NCBI RefSeq assembly: GCF_002954715.1
Contig: NZ_MSCP01000001.1
Span: 194,836 to 258,835 of the forward strand
Direction of reading: 5' to 3'
Origin: Aliivibrio sifiae
GTDB taxonomy: Bacteria > Pseudomonadota > Gammaproteobacteria > Enterobacterales > Vibrionaceae
Length of the DNA: 64,000 bases
Part shown: piece after piece, positions 18,144 to 26,733 of the stretch
How positions within the stretch are numbered: position 1 is the stretch's first letter
How the letters are laid out: every line of letters starts with the position of its first letter
Made by a program: the position numbers and the translations under genes
The notes under the pieces: model-generated
Told to the model about the DNA's origin: nothing
The model's input: the letters and a program-made list of their open reading frames with translations, nothing else
Databases searched by the model: none

Positions 18144-18304
18144 GATTCTTTGAGCGTAATCTTCACTCCAACATTCGAGCAAGATGTTGTTTATTTACCC
18201 CGACAGAGTTTGCATGACCTGTTCAAATAACGTCTTGCCCCCTTAAATAAATAATTTCGTATTACGGGCTAAAATTGGTCCATTCGATAATTCCTGGAGA
18301 TGTT

Positions 18305-19639
18305 ATGGAATCGAATTCAAAGAAAATTGGCTTAATTGCCTGTACGGGTGTTGTTGCCGGCAACATGATGGGGAGTGGTATTGCACTATTACCTTCTTCA
18401 TTAGCAGCAGTTGGTTCAGTATCCATCTTTAGTTGGATTATCTGTTTAGTGGGGGCATTAAGTTTGGCGTTTGTGTTTGCCCGCTTAGCAACAAAGAATC
18501 CACAAGAAGGCGGTCCTATTGCTTATGCTGGTGAAGTTTCTCCTGTGTTTGGTTTCCAAACCGGTGTTCTTTACTACCACGCAAACTGGATTGGTAACTT
18601 AGCAATCGCCATCACTGGTGTTTCTTACTTATCTGTTTTCTTCCCTGCTCTGAATGACCCTATCCCTGCAGCTGCCGCGACGATTGCATCAGTATGGTTA
18701 TTTACCCTAGTTAACTTACTAGGTGGTAGCTGGGTAAGTCGTCTTTGTACTTTAGGCTTAGGTCTTATCCTTATCCCTGTTGTGGGTACAGGTCTTGCCG
18801 GTTGGACTCACTTTGATCCTGCACTGTACAGTCAAAACTGGAATGTATCTTCAGGTACAAGCAGTCACGCTGTAATTAGTGCTGTGCTTATCTGTCTATG
18901 GTCATTTGTTGGTGTTGAATCAGCAGCCGTATCATCTGGTATGGTAAAAAATCCAAAACGCACCGTTCCTCTAGCAACAATGCTTGGTACTGCGATTGCG
19001 GGTGTAATTTATATCCTATCAACTCAAGTGATCAGCGGTATGTTCCCAGCAGCAGAAGTGGCGGCATCAGGCGCTCCATTTGCGCTAGCAACGACTGAAA
19101 TCTTCGGTAGTTGGTCAGCACCATTTGTTGCTGCATTTACTGCCCTAGCATGTTTCACATCACTGGGTTCTTGGATGATGTTAGTTGGTGAAGCCGGTAA
19201 ACGTGCCGCTCACGATGGTAACTTCCCTAAAATCTACGGTGAGACTGATAAAAATGGCGTAGCGAAAAAAGGTCTTGTACTTGCTTCGTTAAAAATGACA
19301 GCGCTAATGATTGTATTAACAGTCTTCAGCTCTCAATCAGCACATACTGCTGACTTATTTAATCAGTTAACGACTGATGCTGTACTACTAACAATGCTTC
19401 CTTACTTCTATTCAAGCATTAACTTAATTCGATTCGAAGGTATGACAACACGCAGTGGCTTCACCATGTTCTTCTCTGGTATTGCTTGTGTGTTCTGCAT
19501 GATTGCACTTGCTGGTGCAGAAGGCGCAACACTGACTGCAACCTTCATCGTGTCACTTGTTATCCTAATGTTCTACGCAAAAAAAATGGGCTTGAAACAA
19601 TCTGAGCAACACATCAGCACTGAAGCTGCTGCCCATTAA
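18305..19639 (+). CDS. cadB: Cadaverine/lysine antiporter
   Basis: 444 aa from ATG 18305, identical in length to E. coli CadB. TGGAG lies 7 bases before this ATG; an in-frame upstream codon at 18275 has no ribosome site. The N-terminal KKIGLIACTGVVAGNMMGSG is the substrate-binding first helix of this APC-family antiporter. It exchanges internal cadaverine for external lysine, completing the proton-consuming cycle run by CadA. It is the first gene of the cadBA operon. Confidence 0.95.
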   Translation: MESNSKKIGLIACTGVVAGNMMGSGIALLPSSLAAVGSVSIFSWIICLVGALSLAFVFARLATKNPQEGGPIAYAGEVSPVFGFQTGVLYYHANWIGNLAIAITGVSYLSVFFPALNDPIPAAAATIASVWLFTLVNLLGGSWVSRLCTLGLGLILIPVVGTGLAGWTHFDPALYSQNWNVSSGTSSHAVISAVLICLWSFVGVESAAVSSGMVKNPKRTVPLATMLGTAIAGVIYILSTQVISGMFPAAEVAASGAPFALATTEIFGSWSAPFVAAFTALACFTSLGSWMMLVGEAGKRAAHDGNFPKIYGETDKNGVAKKGLVLASLKMTALMIVLTVFSSQSAHTADLFNQLTTDAVLLTMLPYFYSSINLIRFEGMTTRSGFTMFFSGIACVFCMIALAGAEGATLTATFIVSLVILMFYAKKMGLKQSEQHISTEAAAH

Positions 19640-19692
19640 TATCACTCGATAGCGTAAAAACTTAACGCTACCAACTTAGTAATTTTACCCTC

Positions 19693-19740
19693 AGGCGCTC
19701 TACTACCTCACCATCAAAAAGATGGGGAGCGCCTTGTTTC
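19693..19740 (+). other. cadB-cadA intergenic hairpin
   Basis: A two-level stem: outer AGGCGCTC/GAGCGCCT (8 bp, perfect) and inner CCATC/GATGG with an A5 loop, followed by TTGTTT. It may be a partial terminator or mRNA-stabilising element setting the CadB:CadA ratio. Confidence 0.55.
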
Positions 19741-19756
19741 GTCTTGGAGATATAAA

Positions 19757-21895
19757 ATGAATATTTTTGCTATCCTAAATCACTCAGGTGTTTTCTTTAA
19801 AGAAGAACCAGTACGCGAATTACATGCTTCTTTAGAAAAAGCAGGCTACAAAGTTGTTTACCCAGTAGACGCGCAAGATTTATACAAAATGATCGAAATG
19901 AACCCACGTATCTGTGGTGTGCTATTTGACTGGGATAAATACTCATTAGACCTATGTACTGAAATTAATACATTGAATGAAAAACTGCCTTTGTATGCAT
20001 TTGCAAACCAACATTCAACATTAGATATTTCACTAACTGACTTACGTCTAAATCTTCACTTCTTCGAATATGCCCTAGATATGGCTGACGATATCGCGTT
20101 GAAAATTAATCAAGCGACTGAAGAGTATAAAGACCAAATCATGCCTCCTTTTACTAAAGCGTTATTTAAATACGTTGAAGAAGGTAAATATACGTTCTGT
20201 ACTCCGGGTCACATGGGCGGTACTGCTTTCCAAAAAAGTCCTGCTGGCAGCATCTTCTATGATTTCTACGGTCCAAACGCATTTAAAGCGGATGTATCAA
20301 TCTCAATGCCTGAACTAGGTTCATTGCTTGATCACTCTGGTCCTCATAAAGAAGCAGAAGAGTACATTGCTCGTACTTTTAATGCAGACAGCTCTTACAT
20401 CGTAACTAACGGTACTTCTACATCAAACAAGATTGTAGGTATGTTCTCTGCACCAGCAGGAAGCACAGTACTTGTTGACCGTAACTGTCATAAATCTCTA
20501 ACTCACATGATGATGATGAGTGATGTAACGCCTATCTACTTCCGTCCAACGCGTAACGCTTACGGTATTTTAGGTGGCATCCCACAAAGTGAATTCACTC
20601 GCGAAGTGATCGAGCAAAAAGTAGCAGCAACACCAAACGCAACAATGCCGGGTTATGCAGTTATTACTAACTCAACTTACGATGGTCTGTTGTATAACAC
20701 TCAATACATCAAAGAAACGCTAGAAACTAAATTCATTCACTTCGACAGTGCTTGGGTTCCTTACACTAACTTCAACTCTATTTACGAAGGTAAATGTGGT
20801 ATGAGTGGTGAAGCGATGCCAGGTAAAGTGTTCTATGAAACACAATCAACTCATAAATTATTGGCTGCGTTCTCTCAAGCATCAATGATCCATGTAAAAG
20901 GTGAGTTTGATAAAGAGTCATTTAACGAAGCATTCATGATGCACACATCAACATCACCTCAATACGGTATTGTTGCATCAACTGAAACCGCTGCGGCAAT
21001 GATGCGTGGTAATACAGGTAAGAAACTAATCCAAGATTCAATTGATCGTGCGATTCGTTTCCGTAAAGAGATCAAACGTCTACAAGGCGAAAGTGAAAGC
21101 TGGTTCTTTGATGTATGGCAACCAGAAAACATCGATACAACAGAATGTTGGAAACTGGATCCTAAAGATTCATGGCACGGCTTCAAGGACATCGATGACG
21201 ATCACATGTACCTTGATCCAATCAAAGTAACGCTATTAACTCCAGGAATGAATGAAAATAGCGAAATGAGCGAGACAGGTATTCCTGCTTCAATCGTTGC
21301 TAAATACTTAGATGAGCACGGTATCGTAGTAGAGAAAACAGGCCCATATAACCTATTGTTCCTATTCTCTATTGGTATTGATAAATCAAAAGCAATGCAA
21401 TTACTGCGTGCATTAACTGACTTTAAACGTGGCTTTGATCTAAACTTAACAGTGAAAAACTTCCTTCCTTCACTGTACAACGAAGATCCAAGCTTCTACG
21501 AAGGCATGCGAATTCAAGAACTGGCACAAGGCATTCACGATCTGACTCGTCAATACCGTTTACCAGAACTAATGTTCAAAGCGTTTGATGTATTACCTGA
21601 ACTAAAAGTAACACCACATGCAGCATGGCAAGAAGAGCTACGTGGTAATGTGGAAGAGGTGAAACTGGAAGAAATGGTTGGTCGCGTAAGTGCCAATATG
21701 ATCCTTCCTTATCCTCCAGGTGTTCCACTAGTACTTCCTGGTGAAATGGTGACAACTGAATCACGTCCTGTTTTAGACTTCTTGGAAATGCTATGTGCAA
21801 TCGGTGCTCATTACCCAGGTTTTGAAACTGATATTCACGGTGTATATGCTCAAAAAGATGGCAGTTACACAGTGAAAGTACTAAAACAAAATTAA
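19757..21895 (+). CDS. cadA: Inducible lysine decarboxylase
   Basis: 712 aa (E. coli CadA 715). It has the three-part layout of the large bacterial decarboxylases: N-terminal response-regulator-like wing domain (1-130), PLP-binding core and C-terminal domain. The core includes TPGHMGGTAFQKSPAG, the aldehyde anchor TNGTSTSNKI and the PLP-lysine motif STHKLLAAFSQASM. It converts lysine to cadaverine and CO2, consuming a cytosolic proton and raising pH in acid. TTGGAGAT precedes the ATG. It is co-transcribed with cadB, with pdxY 78 bp downstream. Confidence 0.97.
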   Translation: MNIFAILNHSGVFFKEEPVRELHASLEKAGYKVVYPVDAQDLYKMIEMNPRICGVLFDWDKYSLDLCTEINTLNEKLPLYAFANQHSTLDISLTDLRLNLHFFEYALDMADDIALKINQATEEYKDQIMPPFTKALFKYVEEGKYTFCTPGHMGGTAFQKSPAGSIFYDFYGPNAFKADVSISMPELGSLLDHSGPHKEAEEYIARTFNADSSYIVTNGTSTSNKIVGMFSAPAGSTVLVDRNCHKSLTHMMMMSDVTPIYFRPTRNAYGILGGIPQSEFTREVIEQKVAATPNATMPGYAVITNSTYDGLLYNTQYIKETLETKFIHFDSAWVPYTNFNSIYEGKCGMSGEAMPGKVFYETQSTHKLLAAFSQASMIHVKGEFDKESFNEAFMMHTSTSPQYGIVASTETAAAMMRGNTGKKLIQDSIDRAIRFRKEIKRLQGESESWFFDVWQPENIDTTECWKLDPKDSWHGFKDIDDDHMYLDPIKVTLLTPGMNENSEMSETGIPASIVAKYLDEHGIVVEKTGPYNLLFLFSIGIDKSKAMQLLRALTDFKRGFDLNLTVKNFLPSLYNEDPSFYEGMRIQELAQGIHDLTRQYRLPELMFKAFDVLPELKVTPHAAWQEELRGNVEEVKLEEMVGRVSANMILPYPPGVPLVLPGEMVTTESRPVLDFLEMLCAIGAHYPGFETDIHGVYAQKDGSYTVKVLKQN

Positions 21896-21928
21896 GCCCT
21901 AGGGTTTTGAAGGATTATCGTTTAATTT

Positions 21929-21958
21929 AGGGCATGGAAGCCCTTACTCTATTTTTTA
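21929..21958 (+). terminator. Weak terminator-like hairpin between cadA and pdxY
   Basis: AGGGC/GCCCT around a six-base loop, followed after six bases by a T run. The stem is short, so read-through into pdxY is likely. Confidence 0.4.
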
Positions 21959-21973
21959 ATTATTGGTGATGTT

Positions 21974-22843
21974 ATGAAACGTATTCTTTCCATTCAATCT
22001 CATGTGGTATTTGGTTGCGCAGGCAACAGTGCTGCGGTCTTTCCAATGCGCCGAATGGGAATGGAAGTATGGCCAATTAATACAGTACAGTTTTCAAATC
22101 ACACACAATATCAACAAGGCTGGAAAGGCATCGCGATGCCTGCTGGCCACATTTCAGAATTGGTTGATGGTTTATCAGCAATTGAAGCGACTCAAGTTTG
22201 TGATGCCGTATTAAGTGGTTACTTAGGATCAGCAGCACAAGGTCAAGAGATCGTTACCGCTGTTCAAAAAATCAAACAAGATAATCCAAACGCAATTTAC
22301 TTCTGTGATCCAGTGATGGGACATCCTGAAAAAGGCTGTATTGTTGCGCCAGAAGTTGAAGTGTTTTTTAAAGAATCTGCATTAGCATCGGCAGATATTA
22401 TTGCACCTAACTTATTAGAGTTAGAAAGTTTATCTGGTATGACAATCAACACTCTAGAGCAAGTAATTGAAGCGAATGAGCTATTACTTGAAAAAGGGGT
22501 GAAGATGGTAGTGGTGAAACACTTAAGTCGTGCGGGAATTCAAAAAGATCGTTTTGAAATGCTACTGACCACCAAAGAGGGTAGCTACCACGTTTCTCGT
22601 CCGTTATATGATTTTGATGCTAAGCGTCAGCCAGTAGGGGCAGGAGATTTAATCAGTGGTGTTATGTTAGCTAATTTATTGGCAGGTTATGCGCCGATAG
22701 AGGCATTTGAGCGAACCAATGCCGCGGTTGATTCCGTTATGCAAGAAACGTTCAATCGTGGAGCGTATGAACTGCAACTTATCGCATCTCAAGAACAGTT
22801 CAACGCACCAGATATTACGGTAAAAGCGACTAAAGTGGCTTAG
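21974..22843 (+). CDS. pdxY: Pyridoxal/pyridoxamine kinase PdxY
   Basis: 289 aa. The N-terminus ([24 protein letters not shown], shown in part) and [14 protein letters not shown] are diagnostic of PdxY, and the ATP-site [15 protein letters not shown] motif is present near the C-terminus. It phosphorylates pyridoxal to PLP in the salvage pathway. Its place directly downstream of cadA suggests it feeds PLP to the abundant PLP-dependent lysine decarboxylase, an inference from position. The gene has its own GGTGAT ribosome site and a strong terminator after it. Confidence 0.93.
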   Translation: MKRILSIQSHVVFGCAGNSAAVFPMRRMGMEVWPINTVQFSNHTQYQQGWKGIAMPAGHISELVDGLSAIEATQVCDAVLSGYLGSAAQGQEIVTAVQKIKQDNPNAIYFCDPVMGHPEKGCIVAPEVEVFFKESALASADIIAPNLLELESLSGMTINTLEQVIEANELLLEKGVKMVVVKHLSRAGIQKDRFEMLLTTKEGSYHVSRPLYDFDAKRQPVGAGDLISGVMLANLLAGYAPIEAFERTNAAVDSVMQETFNRGAYELQLIASQEQFNAPDITVKATKVA

Positions 22844-22877
22844 TTCGTTTCGCTTTACAATGAATAGAAAATGCATT

Positions 22878-22910
22878 GCCCATTGGTTATTGAGACCAAT
22901 GGGCTTTTTA
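22878..22910. terminator. Terminator after pdxY
   Basis: Perfect 10-bp stem GCCCATTGGT/ACCAATGGGC with a seven-base loop and a T run. Confidence 0.85.
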
Positions 22911-22936
22911 TTGATTCTCTGAAAATTATTGAAAGG

Positions 22937-24010
22937 TTACTGCTGAGCGATGTCTTCTAGGAAATTCAATCGTTCTTTCTCTTGTTCTGACATTTGATAG
23001 GGTTCGTCAGTTAAGCTTGACGTATCAAATGAGGAGATAGGAAAAACGGCTTCTTTACTCGCGCCATAACGCGTTTTTTCTCCTGGGAAATCCGACATTC
23101 TTTCTATCGTAATCGTACGTAACTCAAGATCTCCCCCTTTTCCTTTTAACACTGAATTATGCGCTTTTAACTCAATAATCCCTAGGCCTTGAGAGAGTTT
23201 TGCCTTATTGCTTAATGAAGCTATTGGTGTTCCATCTTTTCGATATAAATTGGCTCTAATACGGTAATGACCAGATATCTTAATATCCATATTTAACGGC
23301 AATACCATATCGGCACCGCTTGAATAAGCAGGGGCTAAAGATTCTACATAAGCGACAGGATTTGAAAATTGAATATCAGTAGTAAGCGTATCTTTTCCTT
23401 CTAAAAAAGAAATGGTCGCTTTTATTCTGACTTCTTGAGGCCAGTCTTCTTGCGATGAGAATTCAGTAGTTAACTCTTGGGTGTATTGTGAGGTGAGTGA
23501 TTTTCTTGTTTCAGGATCAAGTAATTCATAATCGATATGATCAATTGGCAATTCAGAAGTAAGGGTGACGATAATAGGTTCTGGATAATCAAATCGATAT
23601 TTTTTTAATGATAAAGCCGCGGTATGCGAGCCATCTAATATTGGAATATCAACAACACTAAAATGATTAGGTTTTAAATAATTAATATCCGTCGTATGTA
23701 AAGGTATTGAATAAGATGGATAACTGATATCGTCGGCATAAGCTTGAGATAATAAGCTGAATTGCTCAGTCAGTTTTTGAGGTCTTCCTTGCTGCACTTC
23801 TTTCGTCTTTAATTCATGTGATGGTGTCGATACCACATTATTAATGACTTGTTTTAGAGGTGATTGTGTGGAGAGACTCTTTTTAGAGTCGCTACTATCT
23901 AAAGAGGTATTCCCTCTTATTATTGGCGATGTACTGTCTCGCATTATCCAATGAAAAGTGGCGGCTGAGGTCATTAACAGCACGCTAATAAATAAGATAT
24001 TTTTATTCAT
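22937..24010 (-). CDS. Membrane-anchored periplasmic protein downstream of a lipase (DUF4785-like)
   Basis: 357 aa. An N-terminal signal-anchor (ILFISVLLMTSAATFHWIM) is followed by a Ser/Thr/Gln-rich spacer and a beta-rich globular region (about 100-350). I associate it with DUF4785, from memory. Its ATG overlaps the lipase stop by one base, so the two are translationally coupled. The arrangement (secreted lipase followed by an N-anchored periplasmic protein) mirrors lipase-foldase (Lif) pairs, but the Lif signature RxxFDY(F/C)L(S/T)A is not present. The only similar phrase, KKYRFDYPEP, differs. A role as partner or inhibitor of the lipase is possible but unproven. Confidence 0.55.
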   Translation of the reverse strand: MNKNILFISVLLMTSAATFHWIMRDSTSPIIRGNTSLDSSDSKKSLSTQSPLKQVINNVVSTPSHELKTKEVQQGRPQKLTEQFSLLSQAYADDISYPSYSIPLHTTDINYLKPNHFSVVDIPILDGSHTAALSLKKYRFDYPEPIIVTLTSELPIDHIDYELLDPETRKSLTSQYTQELTTEFSSQEDWPQEVRIKATISFLEGKDTLTTDIQFSNPVAYVESLAPAYSSGADMVLPLNMDIKISGHYRIRANLYRKDGTPIASLSNKAKLSQGLGIIELKAHNSVLKGKGGDLELRTITIERMSDFPGEKTRYGASKEAVFPISSFDTSSLTDEPYQMSEQEKERLNFLEDIAQQ

Positions 24011-25059
24011 TATAATAAATCACTGGCTAGTTCTGACATGGTTTTCGTATTGGATTTATCCACATAACGATAAGTTGTTCCAGTCAGCGGATAGGTTACA
24101 AATTTGGTTGTGACCTCAATGGAGGTTCCATTAAGTAGCGTTGCTTGTTTATTTGCTGCCACGACACGACCTTGAATATCTGCTCCAATTAACCCGCTGT
24201 GACTATAATCATCCCCCATTAATAATGGGTAATGATAAGGCATGAAATTGGTAACCGCTTTAGCTTGATGAGCAACATTACCATTAAACGCAATAGTTGA
24301 TGAACACCCAGTAAATGAACCAGATTGACTTGAACCACAAGATGAGTGACTAGATACTACGCCATCATCTTTACCTGGTAAAAAAGGACTTGTTGAACCA
24401 AGATAATCACTTCCTTTACCAACAAAACGAATACGAGGAACTCGATTATCAGGAAGCGGAGCTAGTTGGCGAGCATTTGTGACTTTTAAATCATTTAATA
24501 CGCCAGTGTTTTGAGAGTTAGGAACTTCGCCAAGCCACTTCGTCATTGCGTATTTTAAAGGCGCATTTAAATACCCACTGCCTTCTGAAATATTAATCGC
24601 AAGATCACCCAATTCAGAACCACCTCCAGCACCTGCAAAATCAAATGTCGCAATAATATTAAGCGGGGTTAATCCTGCGTTTGTTAACCAGTTTTCTTGA
24701 TTATCTAATAAATAACGAGCGACAAGATCTCCGGTTGAATGAGTAACCAAAATGCATCCATTTTTACAGGTATTATTTTTTGATAATTCTTTTAATTTTG
24801 GCCAAATATAATCGGTTGAAACATTACCCGCAATACGTTCTTGTGAAGGCCAATCAATGCGGTCATCTGCTTTAGATAACCAAAAGCCTTGCCAGTAATT
24901 AGCCCCTTCTTTTATCACCGTATCATGATCTGGTTTTGTCTGAAGCTGACTCGCCTGAAAACCGTGAATGAGGATAACAGGATGTTCACCAAGTGCGGCA
25001 ATACTTGAAAGTGGAGTAACTAAAGATGCACATAGCACTAACGGGGAAAGTAATTTCAT
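24010..25059 (-). CDS. Secreted triacylglycerol-lipase-like alpha/beta hydrolase
   Basis: 349 aa with a signal peptide (MKLLSPLVLCASLVTPLSSIA). The oxyanion-hole HGFQ (residues 32-35) and the nucleophile elbow THSTGD (Ser108) fit an alpha/beta hydrolase, with Thr replacing the first Gly of GxSxG. Cys98 and Cys102 flank a small loop and CGSSQSGSFTGC suggests another disulfide, as expected for an exported enzyme. Later Asp (DDGVVSSHSS) and His (DDYSHSGLIG) are candidates for the triad. Exact substrate is unknown. First gene of a two-gene operon with the anchored protein downstream. Confidence 0.75.
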   Translation of the reverse strand: MKLLSPLVLCASLVTPLSSIAALGEHPVILIHGFQASQLQTKPDHDTVIKEGANYWQGFWLSKADDRIDWPSQERIAGNVSTDYIWPKLKELSKNNTCKNGCILVTHSTGDLVARYLLDNQENWLTNAGLTPLNIIATFDFAGAGGGSELGDLAINISEGSGYLNAPLKYAMTKWLGEVPNSQNTGVLNDLKVTNARQLAPLPDNRVPRIRFVGKGSDYLGSTSPFLPGKDDGVVSSHSSCGSSQSGSFTGCSSTIAFNGNVAHQAKAVTNFMPYHYPLLMGDDYSHSGLIGADIQGRVVAANKQATLLNGTSIEVTTKFVTYPLTGTTYRYVDKSNTKTMSELASDLL

Positions 25060-25335
25060 GGAATTCGATTATTTTTGAGTAATTATGTTTGTAGAATATA
25101 ATTCCTATTCTTATTTATCAAATGAATAAATCGATTGCGTTCTCATTTGTATAAGAATGAATCACTTTATTTTTTAATAAGATAGAGGCGTGAGTGTAAC
25201 GATATACAAACTTTGCAACACTTTCTTACAGTCCTCAATGGTATCCAATCGTGTTATTCGCTACAGTCCGCCCGTCTTAATTCAGCTCATTTATGAGCCA
25301 TCAGATTAATCATTGTTTCGAATAAGGAACACATC

Positions 25336-25392
25336 ATGAACACAAGTAAACAGGAACCCCCAAGTTGGTGGTTTGACTCTTTTTCTACATGA
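25336..25392 (+). CDS. Leader peptide upstream of the MgtE-like channel (18 aa)
   Basis: ATG 25336 is preceded by AAGGAA at ideal spacing. It encodes MNTSKQEPPSWWFDSFST and stops at TGA 25390-25392. The stop lies one base before a perfect hairpin that abuts the ribosome site of the Mg2+ channel gene. The EPP and FD residues recall leader peptides of Mg2+-responsive genes (MgtL, MgtM), where acidic/Pro stretches destabilise ribosomes at low Mg2+. That link is inference. The coding potential, ribosome site and position together make it a credible cis-acting uORF. Confidence 0.6.
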   Translation: MNTSKQEPPSWWFDSFST

Positions 25393-25393
25393 T

Positions 25394-25425
25394 GATCTGA
25401 AGGATATATATCTTCAGATCTGGAG
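25394..25425 (+). promoter_or_regulatory. Hairpin masking region before the mgtE-like ribosome site
   Basis: Perfect 9-bp stem GATCTGAAG/CTTCAGATC with loop GATATATAT. The TGGAG ribosome site of the next gene starts at the base after the stem. A ribosome finishing the leader peptide (stop 25392) would cover the left arm, so leader translation can couple to initiation downstream. Confidence 0.6.
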
Positions 25426-25432
25426 ATATATT

Positions 25433-26062
25433 ATGGAATTTGTACAACAAAAAACGCACACAGAACAGATTGAAACGACGGATAGCATGCACAAAGGTGC
25501 AGGTGTTGAAAACATTGGTATTAGTATTAAAAATGCATCAATTGGTGTGCTATATAAGAAGCGCGTATTTTGGCTTGTGTTATTGGTATTTGGGAATGTA
25601 TTTTCAGGAGCCGGCATTGCCTATTTTGAAGACATAATTACATCTTATGTGGCGCTTGTTTTCTTCTTACCTTTATTGATTGATAGTGGCGGAAATGCAG
25701 GCTCTCAATCAGCAACCTTAATGGTTCGAGCGTTAGCGACTGGTGATGTAAAACCTCACGACTGGGGAAAAATGCTAGGCAAAGAAGTGTTTGTTGCACT
25801 CGGTTTAGGATTAAGTATGGCGGCTGCGGTTTATCTTCTTGGGTTTTTCCGTGGTGGTTATGAGATAGCGATGGTTGTAGGACTTAGCATGATCGTTATC
25901 GTGCTTATTGGTAGCTTGATCGGCACTATACTTCCTTTTGGTTTACATAAACTCAATTTAGATCCCGCTTCTGCTAGCGCACCAATGATCACTTCTATCG
26001 CCGATATTTCTGGCGTATTAATTTATTTTGCTATTGCCTCAGCGTTGCTAGATATTGGATGA
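25433..26062 (+). CDS. MgtE-family Mg2+ channel, membrane domain only
   Basis: 209 aa from ATG 25433 (TGGAG 8 bases upstream; the longer frame from 25373 runs through the hairpin and is rejected). It consists of a 30-residue N-terminus and the five-helix MgtE pore with the hallmark PLLIDSGGNAGSQSATLMVRALATGD (shown here in part; Gly-Gly-Asn selectivity loop). Full MgtE proteins have an N-terminal domain and two CBS domains that gate the pore by Mg2+. These are missing. Mg2+ control may therefore act on expression through the leader peptide. Other divalent cations are possible substrates. Confidence 0.8.
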   Translation: MEFVQQKTHTEQIETTDSMHKGAGVENIGISIKNASIGVLYKKRVFWLVLLVFGNVFSGAGIAYFEDIITSYVALVFFLPLLIDSGGNAGSQSATLMVRALATGDVKPHDWGKMLGKEVFVALGLGLSMAAAVYLLGFFRGGYEIAMVVGLSMIVIVLIGSLIGTILPFGLHKLNLDPASASAPMITSIADISGVLIYFAIASALLDIG

Positions 26063-26110
26063 CTCTTTTTTATCAGTGAGTCATTACTGATGAATGAATT
26101 CTAGACAGTT

Positions 26111-26142
26111 AAAAACCCAACCTCTTTTGATGTTGGGTTTTT
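26111..26142. terminator. Terminator after the mgtE-like gene
   Basis: Perfect stem AAAAACCCAAC/GTTGGGTTTTT with a ten-base loop. It works in both directions between convergent genes. Confidence 0.85.
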
Positions 26143-26172
26143 ACTTTATGTGGCTATGGTTATTTTATCTTA

Positions 26173-26547
26173 TTATTCTTTTGACCAAGCAAAGAAACCA
26201 CCCGTCAGATTTTTTATTGGTGACAGTCCCATTTCAGAGGCCATTTTTGCAGCATAAAGTGAGCGTAAACCATGAGCACAATAGAAAACATACGTCTTAT
26301 CTTGGTTGAAAATCTCATTATGAGCAGGGCATTTCGGATCAATTAAAAACTCTAACATTCCTCTTGGGCAAGTAAATGCCCCAGGAATGACACCATGCTC
26401 TTCTCGCTCCGCTGCTTCTCGAACATCGACAAAGATATAGTTCTCGTCCTGATATAATGTTTTTGCCTTTGCAATCGACATTTCTTCTACAGTTGAACGT
26501 GCTTCTTCGTTTAACTCTTTAATACCTTTTATTATTGTTTGTGACAT
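26173..26547 (-). CDS. Rhodanese-like sulfurtransferase
   Basis: 124 aa single-domain rhodanese. IFVDVREAAEREEHGVIPGAF is the family's N-terminal signature. The active-site loop is CAHGLRS with the catalytic Cys (about residue 90), equivalent to CxxGxR. Such proteins move sulfane sulfur as a cysteine persulfide. The gene has a predicted ECF promoter (26596-26622) identical in layout to those of the neighbouring thiol genes, including the divergent patB-like gene, so it appears to be a member of that regulon. In E. coli ynj operons a rhodanese (YnjE) accompanies the ABC genes, but this one is a different short type. Confidence 0.85.
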   Translation of the reverse strand: MSQTIIKGIKELNEEARSTVEEMSIAKAKTLYQDENYIFVDVREAAEREEHGVIPGAFTCPRGMLEFLIDPKCPAHNEIFNQDKTYVFYCAHGLRSLYAAKMASEMGLSPIKNLTGGFFAWSKE

Positions 26548-26595
26548 GTTTTTCTCTCTTAATTTCGTATTAACGCAATATTGTTATTAATGGAT

Positions 26596-26622
26596 AGACG
26601 TGAGTAACAAGAAAAAGATGCA
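26596..26622 (-). promoter_or_regulatory. Predicted ECF-sigma promoter of the rhodanese gene (P1)
   Basis: On the minus strand: TGCATC + T-rich 16-base spacer + CGTCT. One of five sites with identical spacing. It lies about 50 bp before the rhodanese start codon. Confidence 0.75.
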
Positions 26623-26664
26623 TTATTTTTAAATATTGTGATTTTTAATAATGCGTAAAAATGT

Positions 26665-26691
26665 TGCGTCTTTTTTTATTATTAGACGTCT
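26665..26691 (+). promoter_or_regulatory. Predicted ECF-sigma promoter of the patB-like gene (P2)
   Basis: TGCGTC + TTTTTTT-starting 16-base spacer + CGTCT, 42 bp before the start codon. Divergent to P1. Confidence 0.75.
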
Positions 26692-26733
26692 AAGATATCG
26701 TAAAGCATAAATTTTAATTGAGGATAACCCCGC

